Assembly (NCBI RefSeq): GCF_032118995.1
Contig: NC_092669.1
Location: 5,827,501-5,891,500, forward strand
Direction of reading: 5' to 3'
Source: Asterias amurensis
Taxonomy: Eukaryota > Echinodermata > Asteroidea > Forcipulatida > Asteriidae
Length of the DNA stretch: 64,000 bases
In this document: positions 30,889 to 42,079 of the stretch, piece by piece
How the letters are laid out: each line of letters opens with the position of its first letter
Numbering within the stretch: position 1 is the stretch's first letter
The notes under the pieces: model-generated
Databases searched by the model: none
The model's input: the letters and a program-made list of their open reading frames with translations, nothing else
What the model was told of the DNA's origin: nothing
Position numbers and translations under genes: made by a program

Positions 30889-33800
30889 GTAATGAATTTG
30901 TGTTGTTTTACTTTATCCTTCAGAGGCCTGCGCTGTGTCGAACTCAAATAGTTTTAATTTTTTTAGCGCAATCTTTTGAGTTCGACACTGCCGTGTAGCA
31001 CAGCAAGCTCTGCCGTGCTACACGGCAGAGCTTGCTGTGCTACACGATAGTTGCACGACGTGTTGACAAGCCGTGTCGAATTGATTTAAATTCTAAATTG
31101 GGCGACGCTATTTTAGAAATCTTTTGAAACACGTTTTATGTGCAATATCTAATCAGTGAAGTGTATTCGGGATTGGATGGGATACTAATTCTTTAACGAA
31201 CATTTTGTGAGAATTAAGTTGAATATCTTGTTCGAAACTCTTAAAAAACGATGATGAACGCCAGTCACCAGGCAATGGTAACAATAAAGCCAGTACTTGA
31301 GGTGACAAAACAATATTTATAAATGTGTCAATATTTCAGTGTCACAGCTCTAAATGCCACCTTGTCACTGCGCTAAACGTCGCTCTTTTGCAGTGTCGAA
31401 CTCAAAATGATTTTGGCACTACAAAATTGAATAGACATTGAACCCGTATAATGCTGAGCATCTATACCGCCCATTGTGTCATCTGTGTAGGCGGCTTTTC
31501 GCACTTGATGTATACCCCAACATATGCATAAAATAACAAACCTGTGAACATTTTAGCTCGATTGGTCGTCGGAGTTGCGAGATAACTATGAAAGAAAAGA
31601 AAAAACATTATCACACGATGTTGTGTACTTTTAGATGCTTGATTTTCGAGACCTCAAATTCTAAACTTGAGGCCTCGAAACCAAATTCGTGGAAAATTAC
31701 TTCTTTCTCAAAAGTTACGTCACTCAGAGGGAGCCGTTTCTCACACTGTTTTATATTATATAACACCCAAGTAGATCCTTGCCATTTAATTGGAGGATTG
31801 TCCGTCACGTGATTGCAAATAAAAGTACCATTGCACGCTGAGTCACTCATCGTGCTTTTTCGTTCCATCCGAAAAGTACCATTGCACGCTGGCAGCGTTT
31901 TTCATTCGTGCAATGGTGCGAACACTGCAAAAACGTTGGTCAAATCATTTGTTGGGCAAAGTAACTTCAACAATTATTGGTCGATAATTGCCCAGCAAAA
32001 CAAATAATTGGTCTTGTTGGGCAAACATTTTGTTTGCCCATTCTTTGTTTAAAAAGCGGAACAAAAGTTGGGCAAGTGTTGGGAAAATATTTCGTAATCT
32101 GAATTCATCAAAACTGTTGGTTACACTTTTGCTTATTTATTGGGCAACTTTTTGGTAATTTTAATTAATCTCGATTGTTGGTTAAAATTATGCACATTAG
32201 TTGGTCAAAATCGTCCGATCATGCGCACTACGATTAAAGAGTTGCCAAAAAGTTGGGCATTAAACAGTAGAACAAAGATATTTTCCAACATGGCGAGTGG
32301 AGGAGTGGCTGTGACGAGCGGGGTTGTCCAGTGGATATAGATCCAATTTGAAGGTGAGTTTTTAACTAAATAAGTGGTTGTGTTTTCTATTCAGTCGTAC
32401 ATATAGTCGTGACAATTGCAGAGCGAGCAACACATTGACACTACTGTGATAGTTTCAGTTTTATCATGCCATTATGTGCAACGCCGGTTGTGGCATGTAT
32501 GCGTGGTTGTTGTGTTGCTTTGTGTATGAAATACATGCATGGAACTATCACGATTGCTTGCGCTGCAACTGTCACGACTGTGTACAACAACTGAACAGGA
32601 AACAAACTTTATTTAGTTAAAAACTAACCTTCCAAAGCATCTACAAACCACTGAGCACCCTCAAGATTTTGAGAGAGATGCCAAGGTCACAACTCACCAC
32701 CGTTTGCCATCGTGGAAAATATATTTTATATGCCTGGTTGTATGACGTATCACAGGAGAAACTGTAAATCAAAGGGTTAAATACATTCACCATTTGTTGG
32801 ATAACACCGGAAATGGTTAAACATTTTAACTAGATCATGAATAAAATCATCGCCCAATAAGTGGGTAATTGATCATTATTAAATACCCAGAAAATGGGTA
32901 AACAAAAAATTACCCAACTGTTGGTTACCAAAATATACCCAACTATTGATGATGAAATATTACCCAATTATTTGGCAATCAGAGCGCCTAACTTTGATGG
33001 GTAATACTTTGCCCAAAAGTTGGAGGAGTTCACTATTCGCCCTTAAATGGGTAAAAAGTTGGGCATTTTTTTACCCAATTTTTTTACAAGCTGGAATGTT
33101 CCATTCAACTCGGCTCCGCCTCGTTGAATAGAACATCCGGCAATGTGAGGACTGTAAAGGGGGTTCCCGTGTTACAACACCAGAGTATGTGGCAACGGCC
33201 CCCTTGAAAAAAAATAGTTGTGTAACGTACTGCCAGGGTCCTTGTTTGCTCTGTAGCCAAACGCAGACAAGAAAAAAAAAAAAACTCAAATTCCGTTCAA
33301 TATGAAACACACTGATTTATTTAATACTTCGAGAAGGACAACTGATTCCATGCTCACTCACTGAACTCAACATTTGGTATGTCTACACATCTTAATCATA
33401 CACAATACATTGTATAGAAAAGGCGCCAAAACAACGCATCCGGTCCGCGCGCCTGGATAATCTCTTATAATTATGTGTTACAATGTTATACACCATCGAT
33501 AGTTCGTCCAATCACAGAACAGTTCACCAAAAGTTCAAGCCAGCTGCAGTGGGAGCGTTGTCCTCCAAGATCCGGCGGGGCCACTCCAACACACCGGCGG
33601 GGCGCACAGTTTCAGTTCGTTACATTGCCCCCTCCTTAGAATCAGCCTATTCTCCGGAATAGCTGCAACAGCTTCAATACAGCAGCACATTCATAAAGCA
33701 AAACAATTTATGGGGTTTCCTCGGGGAATGGTGATCGATGACGATTCTAGTCCACAACTTTGGGACACAGAATCAAGCAAGGATCCACAATCGACGGGGC

Positions 33801-36800
33801 TACCCTCAACAACACATTATTTACAGGTTTATTTGTTATCTACTTTCAAACAAAAGCATCAATCAATAGTTTTGTCAAAAAAAATGATGGGTGTCCTCAA
33901 AGGATGTTGATCAATGTTGTTTCTGGTCCCCAAACTGGTCACACAGAAATCAAACAAAGATACAACAGACCAATGACGACGACCCGACTATACAAAACAA
34001 CAAAGTGTTCCACAACAGTTCAGTGTTGGATCCTCAAAACAAAACAATGTCCATCCAAGAGAGGACTTCTCTCCAGTCATTGTTCGTCGTAAACTGTTCT
34101 AGCTTCGGCGCCTTCAGCCGCGAACTTGGGTCATACGGTCGAACACTTGACACATTCTGTTTGGATTCCGTGTGTAGTGCCGGCGGGTCCTTGGTCGTTG
34201 GTGTCGGCGGATCCTCTGTCCATGTTGCGGATCCCCTGTCCATGCTGGCGGGTCTTCTGTCCGTGGTGCTGGCGGGTCCTCTGTCTGTGGTGCCGGTGAA
34301 TCCTCTGTCTGTGGTACCGGCGGATCCCCTGTCTGTGCCGGTGGATCCCGTGTCCATGCCGACGGGTCTTCTGTCTGTGGTACCGGCGGGTCCTCTGTCT
34401 GTGGTGCCGGCGGATCCCCTGTCTGTGCTGGCGGATCCCCTGTCCATGCCGGCGGATGATCTGTCCGGAGTGCCAACTGGTCCCATGTCTGTGACACTCC
34501 CGTCAACGGTAGTTGCTCTGTCCGCGGTGTATCCAGCACCAACGGATCCCCTGTCTTCTGTTGTGCTCTCTGCACCTTCGGATACTCAGTCTTCAGCGGC
34601 CTTCTTCAGTGGTGCTCCCTGCACCGGCGGATACCAAGCCGTTGATGCTCCCCGCACCAACAGGTATCCTGTCTTCGGTAGTACTTCCTGTACTTTCGGC
34701 CTTGTCTTCTGTGATGCGTCCTGCACCAGTCCGTATCCTTTCTTCTGTGATGCATCATGCATCAGGGGGTCCGTCGGTGCCGTCCTTCGTTCCAGCGGGG
34801 CTGCCTTTGCTGGTGGATAGTGCCGCTCCAGCTGAGCTGCCATCACCTGAACATGGCGGTCTTGCAGTTGAATGTCCAATGTCGTAGTCTGTGTCCTGTC
34901 AGTTTGTTGGTCGATGGTGAGATCAGTGTGCTCCGGCGAGGCAAGTTGCACTGGCGGAGCCGTCCACAACGGCGGAACAGTGGGCGTTGATGAAGCCTTC
35001 CACACCGGTGGAAGTGTAGACGTGGAGTTGAGGGACAAAGCAGTTGGATCAGGGCTGGAAAATCCATCGCGACCACGAACTGCAATCCCACTGGCAAACG
35101 CCATGCAGGGCAATGTCGAGGGACTAGGGACCACATCAACAGTAGGGCATTCACCGCTCGCAACTGCCTCCCTACTTGTGGTCGCCATATCCACACAACA
35201 AAGCCCAACGTCGGCGCCAGCCACGGGACCACATGACGAGTTTGCGTGGTGCTTACCTGCACTCTGATCCTCACTGATGGCTAAGTCACCGCTACTCCAC
35301 GTCGCTTCTAATCTGGCAATCGTCTTCTCGAAGCATCTTCTGTGATACGCATCAACGACTGGTTTCGTGTCCCATGGATTCTGTCCATACTCAGGTGTGG
35401 AAATAGCTGACTCATAAATCTGCCGTGCCAAAGAGGCTTCCAACTCCCGAATGTCACTCATCAATCCAAAGATGGCGTCCAAAATATCAGCCGATGATGT
35501 GTACTTCGTCGTCATTTTTCAGTAGTGTTCAACATTGAATTGAGTCAAATATCCCACCGCTGCCACCATTGTAACGTACTGCCAGGGTCCTTGTTTGCTC
35601 TGTAGCCAAACGCAGACAGAAAAACAAACAAACTCAAATTCCGTTCAATATGAAACACACTGATTTATTTAATACTTCGAGAAGGACAACTTATTCCATG
35701 CTCACTCACTGAACTCAACATTTGGTCTGTCTACACATCTTAATCATACACAGTACATTGTTTAGAACAGGCGCCAAAACAACGCATCCGGTCCGCGCGC
35801 CTGGATAATCTCTTATAATTATGTGTTACAATGTTATACATCATCGATAGTTCGTCCAATCACAGAACAGTTCACCAAAAGTTCAAGCCAGCTGCCGTGG
35901 GAGCGTTGTCCTCCAAGATCCGGCGGGGCCACTCCAACGCACCGGCGGGGCGCACAGTTTCAGTTCGTTACATTTGGTTTAGGAAGTGGCCTTTTGCCTT
36001 GTGTGTGTGACTTGCATAAAAACAAAATCAAAAGAAATAAAAACACAGACAGCAAACAGGTATTCAATATCGCTTGTATGGTGGCTCTATGTTCAGAGTG
36101 TCATTCAAGGAAAAGCCAAGCGACACCATAAACAATTTTGCAGACATGTTAGAAATATCTGCTCGTCTTTTTTTTCAGATTGATTTTAATTTATATAAAA
36201 AAATGATAATAATTATAGCATGAAGAAGACGGGAATATAATGTGGGAATTCTTATGCAATCTCTGGACTGTCTGAGAGAAGTTTGGAATGTTTTGGATCC
36301 ATTTATGTAGCGGTATATGCCGTGTGCATGCTGTTACATAGTGACAGTTGTTGACCGACACGATTAGTGGTAGCGTATCAAAATCGGTCACGCGTATTGC
36401 AGGGTTTTAAACACACACATTCGTTACCCATAAAGTTTTAAATTCAACCGTTAAAAAATGAAGAAAAGAATCCCCACAGCAAACATTTTACTAAATAATC
36501 GTTTTCTTGGGTCAGTTGCAATTGTTTTCTTAGTACTACCCATTATATAAGCACCTACAATCAATAATGTAGGTCGATCATTCTTTTAATTTGCATTTTT
36601 ATTTTATTTTCCAAAGGACCATTTGCTGGGTTAGCTGGCCGACATTTCGGCAGTGGTGTCGTCATTATGATAAGCGGTTCTCTGATTGGTGGTTCATTCA
36701 TTGCTGGATCTCTTTGTACAAATGCTTTTCAATTAGCCGTCTGTCTCATGGTTATGGCAGGTGAGCAGTAGGGTTTGAAACTTTGCGTGGTGGATACACG

Positions 36801-39800
36801 ATATAGAAAGGTTTGCGGTAACACCATGTAATGACTATCTTTAATGGGTTGGGGATGGGATGGTTCTGAAAAGAACCGTTGGTTTCAACTATAGGTGAGC
36901 AATCAATATCAATAATCCTCAGTATCAGAAGTCTTGACCTGTTTTACCTGATGAGCTCTTTTCTTAAGGGGTCGAGTTGGTCTTTGAAAAGCGTTTGTAA
37001 CCTATTTTTATAAAATGCATAGGGCCTATGGTTGGAAAGATGTTTTAAACAAGCTTGCCTCGAAATTGCGCGGTTTTACTTTTCTGTGCGAACTAACACG
37101 GTCGGCCATAATGGCCGACCGTGTTAGTCGACGAGGTCAAAGGGAAACCGTGCAATTTCGAGGCATGTTTGTGTGGATCATTGTATTCTACTTTTACAAC
37201 ATCTTTCTACCCTTAATATATAAAAAAACAAAAAACGGTTACAAACGCTTTTCAAAGACCAACTCGACCGATCCAAGGCAACGTGTTCCTTTAAAGTTCG
37301 TTTGATTAAAAATTGTATTCATTTTTTTTGAAAGCCTACTCTACGGCGCTATAGGAGCAACGACTGTTGGATTGGCGCCTTATGAAATTAACGATTGATT
37401 GGTTGATTAATTGATTGACTGACTGACTTATTGATTGATTGGTAATAAATTATTTGGGAAACACATTCCTTACAAAGGGTCGAAGCATACAGGTGGATAG
37501 AGCCCCCCCCCCCCCACCCACCCACCACCAGAACCGTGAAAATATAAACATTCAATTAAAACAAGTTTCCTATTGAAACTTCTTGTGAGCAGTAAACAAA
37601 TCAACTGTTTTGGTTCCAGTTTATGGATCACATGTAGAGTGTCATGGCCGAGTGGTTAAGAGCATCGAATTCAAGTTCTGGTGCAGTCACCGGAGTGTGG
37701 CTTCGAATCCCGGTCGTGACACTTGTGTCATTGAGCAAGATACTTTACCATAATTGCTTCTCTTCACCCAGGGGTATAAATGGGTACCTGCGAGGGAAGA
37801 GGTTGATATTGTGAACGAAAAGGTCTTTGGAGCAATATAAACTGTTGCCCAGGTTGTAAACTCCCAAGGGAGCTGAGAAACATTAAAAGGGATTTTATTG
37901 GCCCTGTGACCAGGGCACTAATGTAAAGCGCATTGATACGGTTATTGTCAAATGCGCTATATAAGAATTGGTTGTTATTATTATTTTTATCACTGAATAC
38001 CCTCATGACTAAGCTATTCTACTTGTTTGGATTTTGAAAGAAAATGAAGGCAAACTGTCGCAGTAAATAACTTTTCTTTTCAAACGGAGTCCATTAGTTA
38101 TAAGGGTTCGTGCTAATAGGTCAATTAAATCACAAGGGATGTTATTTTATCTTTCGACTTAAAGACACTGGACACCTTTGGTAATTACTGTTAAAGACCA
38201 GTCTTCTCACTTGGTGTATCTCAACATAATTATGCTCAACATAAATAAAAACTATGAAAATTTGAACTCAATGGATCGTCAACGGATCGTCAACGTTGCG
38301 CGATAATAATGGAAGAAAAACACCGTTGTCACACGTGCTTTCTCGAGACCTCAAAATCTAATTTTGTCTCGAATTCAAATTCAAATTCAAATAATTTAGC
38401 GGAAAAATACTTCTTTCTCGAAAACTAAGTTACTTCAGAGGGAGCCGTTTCTCACAATGTTTAATACTTATCAACAGCTCACCATTTATCAGTAACAAGT
38501 AAGTTTTTATGCCAACGATTATTTTGAGTAATTACCAATAGTGTCCAGGCCTTTAATCTATACACAAAAATGTACAGTGCGCTAAAGAGATTGTGTAAAT
38601 CCCAAGATTTTCCAGCGCGTCCAAGATTTTCCAACTTTTTCAGACGTCGAACTGTTCAAGTACCAACACTATTGGTAATTACTCAAAACAATTATTAGCA
38701 TAGAACCTTACTTGGTAACGAGTTATGGGAAGCTGTTGATAGTATAAAACATTGTGACAAACTTCTCCCTCTGAAGTAACGTAGTTTTCGAGAAAGAAGT
38801 AATTTTACACAAATTCGATTTCGAGACCTCAGGTTTAGAATTTGAGGTCTCGAAATCAAGCATCTGAAAGCACACAAGTTCGTGGAACAAGGGTGTTTTT
38901 TCCTCCATTATTATATCGCAACTTCGACGCCCGATTGAGCTCAAAGTTCACAGGTTTGTTATTTTATGCATATGTTGAGACACACAAAGTGAGAACACTT
39001 GTCTTTGACAATTACCAATGTCCAGTGTCTTTAACTCAATCATTTTGTCGGTTCTTCTCTGGAGGGAGCGCCTAATCTGAACGGGGTGTCACAGAGTCTC
39101 CCTACATGTTGCTAATAGTGGGTGCGTTCGTGTAGCTTCCCTGGGTCGACCCCTGTGTGTGGCGGGTCTTTTTCCCAGGACGAACGTGGGTATTTATCTG
39201 CACACGTTCGTCCTCGTAAAAGAAAGTGCCACACACCGGGGTCGACCCGGGGAAGCTAATCGAACGCACCCAATAACTAAAGGACGCCATGTTATTTGTT
39301 CTCTTTATTACAGGTACCGGGTTTGGATTGGCTGGTGTGCTGGTACGTGATGCTCTTGGGCGTTGCTTCTCTAAAAACTACGCAACAGCCGTCGGTTTAG
39401 CAAGAACAGGGAACTCAATTGGAATGCTGACATTACCGCCCCTCATCCAGCTGCTCCTTGTAACGTACGGTTGGAGGGGTACAATGATGATTATTGGAGC
39501 AATCTCATTGCATCTTGCCGTGTGTGGCGCCCTCATGGTTACTGTCGGTAAAAATATTTGTCAACTGAACGGCTACAAGAGACTTCATCCTGAAAATCAT
39601 GCCGACCAATTAGAATCCAAGACCAGTTTTCTGTCACAATGCGCCACAATGGTGAAAACCACAGCGAAGAATCTTGATATGAATATTTTGAGTAACTGGC
39701 GTTACTGGGCAGTCGGTGTAATAATTATTATTAATAAGTTCGCATTTGACATGTGGGTCATTTATTTTGTCTCACAAATACAATCAAAGGGTTTCACAAT

Positions 39801-40928
39801 AGAAGATGCAACATTTTTTGTAACTGTGGCAGGTGTTGGCGACTTAATAATTAAGATCCTTCAGGGTGTATGTGTTGATCGTGGTATCATATCTCACTGG
39901 CTTCTTATGACATCGGCTATCATCGTGGGATCCGTAACCTACTGCGCAACTCCTTGGTTGAATTCTTATTGGACGTTGATGTCAGCTGCGTTCTTGACAT
40001 TGGTCAGTGATGGGTTACTGGCGTGTTTGACTGATGTAGTGACTAAGCAAGTACTTGGTGTGGAGTTACTGGCAGGGGCTTATGGATGGCTTGGACTGAA
40101 GACAACCATGCTCAGAATCTCAATGGGTTTTATTCCTGGTAATTTAGTGTTTTCTTTAATTTGCATCGGGGATAAAGATTGTTCATTTTTGTTTTATTCG
40201 TATTAGGATCCCTCCCAGATAAATAGTATGTAGGAGCATGACCGGAGTCATACTTCCTACAAAATGAAGAGAAATGTCCACGGACCAAAAAAAATGTGTT
40301 CGCTTTATATACAAGAGCTAAAATACGAAAGAGAGCGAGCCACTTAACTTACCAATGTAAACAGTAATTAAATTTGCCGATAGGGGATACAGAATATTCA
40401 TGTTGTTTATACCCATACATCGATGTGTGTTAGCACTGTATACTCAGTACTCTCCCGAGTTATGTGGGGAAACATCACAGTCACATTACTGGGGTGGGAT
40501 TTGAACCCACGACCTTTGCGATTCTAGAACAATGTCATACCAACTAGACTGCCGATTATGTTTTCTCTTAGCAAATTAATATTGTACTTGTAACGCTCAT
40601 CGGTCAACTCCCCGATGCATGTGGTTAGTTCTGTTTGCAACGGGGGTAAATAATATGATTTGATTTTCACTCAGTAGGCCTACTGAGTACACAGTGCTTA
40701 CCGTATCGGTGTAAATTAAAGGGAATGCCAAAATATAAAAAGGGAATGAATTGTAATTACTGCATAGCATTATAATTGGTTTTTTTATTTATATTTGCAG
40801 GTTTGATTTACGACATCAGCGGAAGTTACGACGCATCCTTCATTTTCTTAGGATTACTTCGAGCCTTCCCGCTGTTACCACTGACCCTTCTTAGATATTT
40901 CCACAATAAAAATGAAACAAATCAATGA
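30690..40928 (+). CDS. Monocarboxylate transporter-like SLC16/MFS protein (4 exons)
   Basis: Exons 30690-30888, 36617-36760, 39314-40138 and 40801-40928 join in phase (all phase 1) to 432 codons with the stop. The protein should be a 12-helix plasma-membrane transporter of the SLC16 family, most of which move monocarboxylates, creatine or thyroid hormone. Seen: the N-terminal DGGW motif that opens helix 1 of SLC16 proteins, GPFAGLAGRHFG in the helix 2-3 region, ARTGNSIGMLTLPPLIQLLL (helix 5), YGWRGTMMIIGAISLHLAVC (helix 6), a central hydrophilic loop, and a short tail ending NETNQ. 431 residues is normal for compact members; it looks nearest to SLC16A12/A9-type proteins (inference). Substrate unknown. 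Intron 1 (5.7 kb) holds an LTR retrotransposon and fold-backs. Confidence 0.9.
30993..31045. repeat. Perfect 24-bp stem hairpin
   Basis: Arms 30993-31016 and 31022-31045 (GTGTAGCACAGCAAGCTC...) with loop GCTAC, all 24 pairs matching. In transporter intron 1. It sits beside GAGTTCGACACTGCCG, itself in inverted relation to TGTCGAACTCAAA at 30936. Confidence 0.9.
31046..31496. other. Transporter intron 1, no gene
   Basis: Contains another CAGTGTCGAACTCAAAATGA near 31395, related to the motif flanking the hairpin. Otherwise nothing recognised. Confidence 0.4.
31497..31765. mobile_element. Family A fragment (A12)
   Basis: From CAACATATGCATAAAATAAC to GAGCCGTTTCTCACACTG; both extreme termini are lost. 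Confidence 0.75.
31795..31925. repeat. Repeated AAAAGTACCATTGCACGCTG block
   Basis: The 20-mer occurs at about 31821 and again at about 31871. Short direct repeat, origin unknown. Confidence 0.6.
31926..33085. mobile_element. Fold-back of about 1.15 kb rich in TTGGGCAA / TTACCCAAC
   Basis: The left half repeats GTTGGGCAAA-like motifs and the right half TTACCCAACT-like complements. Inner arms pair GAAGGTGAGTTTTTAACTAA (about 32350) with TTAGTTAAAAACTAACCTTC (about 32615). No protein. Confidence 0.7.
33093..33138. repeat. Short hairpin
   Basis: GGAATGTTCCATTCAAC and GTTGAATAGAACATCC around CGGCTCCGCCTC, just left of the LTR element. Confidence 0.7.
33221..33624 (-). repeat. 3' LTR of the compact retroelement
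   Basis: TGTAACG...CGTTACA, 404 bp, with few differences from the other LTR (an expanded poly-A at about 33271 and scattered substitutions). This implies a fairly recent insertion. Confidence 0.9.
34190..34480. repeat. Minisatellite inside the retroelement
   Basis: Imperfect units of about 24-30 bp around GGCGGATCCCCTGTCTGTG / GCGGGTCCTCTGTCTGTGGT. On the minus strand they read as DPPAPQTED-type repeats. Confidence 0.8.
34586..35515 (-). CDS. Single open frame of the compact retroelement (309 aa)
   Basis: Starts at an ATG 54 bases inside the element from the 5' LTR. The N-terminal third looks alpha-helical (SDIRELEASLARQIYE); the rest is low in complexity, rich in Pro, Ser, Thr and Ala. No zinc knuckle or known Gag domain is seen. 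Beyond 34586 a different frame continues as DPPAPQTEDPP-type repeats, so a frameshift or a non-coding repeat is possible. Gag-like by position only. Confidence 0.55.
   Translation of the reverse strand: MTTKYTSSADILDAIFGLMSDIRELEASLARQIYESAISTPEYGQNPWDTKPVVDAYHRRCFEKTIARLEATWSSGDLAISEDQSAGKHHANSSCGPVAGADVGLCCVDMATTSREAVASGECPTVDVVPSPSTLPCMAFASGIAVRGRDGFSSPDPTALSLNSTSTLPPVWKASSTPTVPPLWTAPPVQLASPEHTDLTIDQQTDRTQTTTLDIQLQDRHVQVMAAQLERHYPPAKAAPLERRTAPTDPLMHDASQKKGYGLVQDASQKTRPKVQEVLPKTGYLLVRGASTAWYPPVQGAPLKKAAED
35570..35972 (-). repeat. 5' LTR of the compact retroelement
   Basis: The partner of the left LTR. In its orientation it is followed by the primer-binding-like sequence. Confidence 0.9.
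35973..36616. other. Rest of transporter intron 1
   Basis: AT-rich intron with no recognised element up to exon 2. Confidence 0.4.
36617..36760 (+). CDS. Transporter exon 2: helix 3 region
   Basis: Acceptor TTTTCCAAAG, donor G|GTGAGC. Encodes GPFAGLAGRHFGSGVV, a glycine-rich helix and LAVCLMVMAG. Too short to be seen as an ORF from an ATG. Confidence 0.88.
36964..37294. mobile_element. Family B element, shortened (B4)
   Basis: TTAA then GGGGTCGAGTTGGTC at the left (the outer terminus is lost); ends CAACGTGTTCCT, TTAA (37291-37294). Its centre is a compact ACACGGTCGGCCATAATGGC palindrome. Confidence 0.85.
37380..37530. repeat. Low-complexity (TTGA)n and C-rich runs
   Basis: TGATTGATTGG-type repeats at about 37395-37440 and a poly-C/CCCA run at about 37503-37528. 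Confidence 0.8.
37639..37985 (+). mobile_element. SINE S1 with LINE-like tail (S1e)
   Basis: Head GTGTCATGGCCGAGTGGTTA, B box GGCTTCGAATCCCGG, then a tail ending TGCGCTATATAAGAATTGG and TTATTATTATT, the common 3' end of tRNA-derived SINEs in marine invertebrates. The body differs from S1a-S1d, so it may be a subfamily. Confidence 0.85.
38159..38556. mobile_element. Family A element (A13), complete
   Basis: TTAA (38159-38162), AGACACTGGACACCTTTGG; ends GTGTCCAGGCCT, TTAA (38553-38556). Contains a duplicated GGATCGTCAACG. Confidence 0.88.
38660..39034. mobile_element. Family A element, left end missing (A14)
   Basis: Starts within ACACTATTGGTAATTACTC and ends CCAGTGTCTTTAA. Opposite orientation to A13, about 100 bases away. 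Confidence 0.85.
39117..39272. mobile_element. Family G inverted-repeat element (G1)
   Basis: About 155 bp with arms of about 65 bp: TGGGTGCGTTCGTGTAGCTT...GAAGCTAATCGAACGCACCCA, and GACGAACGTG near the centre. Just upstream of transporter exon 3. Confidence 0.88.
39314..40138 (+). CDS. Transporter exon 3: helices 4-11 and central loop
   Basis: Acceptor TTATTACAG, donor G|GTAATT, 274 full codons. Contains the diagnostic helix 4-6 block and the C-terminal half starting NWRYWAVGVI, with DRGIISHW and SDGLLACLTDV segments. The family usually carries an acidic residue pair in the helix 8 region; GVGDLIIK here fits. Confidence 0.92.
40156..40560 (-). mobile_element. SINE S2 copy, split (S2c)
   Basis: TTTGCATCGGGGATAAAGAT directly follows exon 3. 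The second part, 40401-40560, has CATCGATGTGTGTTAGCACT and, on minus, a tRNA-like GGTTCAAATCCCACCCC. About 220 unrelated bases lie between. Confidence 0.65.
40801..40928 (+). CDS. Transporter exon 4: last helix and stop
   Basis: Acceptor ATATTTGCAG. Encodes GLIYDISGSYDASFIFLG, the usual GxIYDxTGSY motif before helix 12 in SLC16 proteins, then a short basic tail and TGA at 40926-40928. Confidence 0.92.
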
Positions 40929-41050
40929 TAACAATTAGTGTTATCTTATTCGGTGCGCTTATTCGTAACTCATTAGGGAGGTTTAGCTGTACGTTCCGCG
41001 TGAACGTGAACGTGATCAACGTCAGAAAATAATGTCGTTAAAACTCACTC

Positions 41051-41056
41051 AAATAA
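41051..41056 (+). terminator. Candidate poly(A) signal of transporter gene
   Basis: AATAAA 123 bases after the stop codon on the same strand. Confidence 0.5.
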
Positions 41057-41214
41057 ATCTATTTTTTAATGTTTGGGGCCAAAAATCTGACATAGAATCT
41101 TTAACTCTTTACTCGGCCGTAAAGCGACATTTTATGAATTCGGAATTGGGACATTCTTCGAACACGGGGCGGACGTCGAGGGGGTCGAGGGTTTTTTAGA
41201 ACAACCCGGCCAAA

Positions 41215-41362
41215 GGCGAGGTGGACAGATAATATTCTCGCACTGAATGGGGGGGGGGGGGGAGTCTGTATGGCCCGAGGAAGACCGCGCTGGACAGGGA
41301 CGCGTGATGGAAGGAATTAACTTCGCGGATCACCACGGGACGACTGACGCCCAAGAAGCTGA
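41215..41362 (+). pseudogene. LINE 3' coding fragment
   Basis: GGCGAGGTGGACAGATAA and GGATCACCACGGGACG match the end of the LINE fragment at 24.3 kb. A poly-G run (41251-41264) interrupts it. Too broken to code. Confidence 0.7.
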
Positions 41363-41616
41363 ATTTCCGTTAATATATTCATAGTGTCCCTAACTATATT
41401 CTCAACGAGTCAGTTCACAGCTAACAAATATATCCATGGAAGAAATTATATCCAAAAATATGTCGGAGTTCTGCACTGGCGATGTTGATCATCGTGTACC
41501 AATGGATAGTATTAGATCCCAAGTGCGCATGGCTCAGAGTACAGTGCATTATCTTGCCGCTATTCGCCGTCAAAACAGGGTAGTGGCGTTAACTCGCCTT
41601 CAACTCCTCCAATATA
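41363..41616. other. Unrecognised open stretch beside LINE debris
   Basis: An ATG frame from 41436 (MEEIISKNMSEFC...) stays open to the family G half element. No known domain; possibly transposon-derived. Confidence 0.2.
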
Positions 41617-41690
41617 GGGTGCGTTCGATTAGCTTCCCCGGGTCGACCCCGGTGTGTGGCGGGTTTTTTCCCCAGGACGAACGTGTGTAG
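41617..41690. mobile_element. Half of a family G element (G2)
   Basis: GGGTGCGTTCGATTAGCTTC to CCAGGACGAACGTGTG, then broken at LINE sequence. Confidence 0.75.
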
Positions 41691-41694
41691 ATAA

Positions 41695-41845
41695 TTTTCT
41701 CATTCTGTGTCAATGTCCATGTCTCAGACCCATATAATGCAATGCTGGAGACTAGTGCATTCATGAGTAGTCCCTTGTTTAGTCCCCATAAAATGCTCAC
41801 AGTAGAAATGTACAAATTCCTCATAGGGTGCTCTTTGGAGAAAAT
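41695..41845 (-). pseudogene. LINE reverse transcriptase fragment, minus strand
   Basis: Encodes LLMNALVSSIALYGSETWTL then TQNEK, overlapping the 24.3-kb fragment and in a better frame at this point. Confidence 0.8.
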
Positions 41846-42079
41846 GCCTTGGTGCCCCCTGCCCTATCAAAAACGAAGCAAACAGGCCATTAAATTGTTC
41901 TACATTAATTTGTGCTAATCAGAACTCAAAACAGACTCTGTAAATCTAAAAAATAATTCATGTGTGTTAATTTATTCAAGTTTCTTTCATATACATCACA
42001 AAGTAAACATGTTCGAGGTAATATTGAGACGTCATTTTTGCGATTAGGGAACCTTTACTTTTTCAAATCTTTCTTTCTG

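Larger units (their letters stand above)
33221..35972 (-). mobile_element. Compact LTR retrotransposon without pol
   Basis: Two direct LTRs of about 403 bp (33221-33624 and 35570-35972) start TGTAACG and end CGTTACA. In minus orientation the right LTR is 5' and is followed within two bases by a TGG-type primer-binding-like sequence (TGGTGGCAGCGGTGGGAT); the left LTR is preceded by a purine tract AAGGAGGGGGCAA. The interior (1.9 kb) has one main minus-strand open frame and no protease, reverse transcriptase or integrase motif, so it is non-autonomous. Flanking bases show no clear target duplication. Inserted in transporter intron 1. Confidence 0.9.

Noticed and set aside
34114..34575. A separate Pro/Thr-rich gene
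   Set aside because: It lies inside the LTR retroelement and reflects its internal minisatellite; no independent start or splice support.
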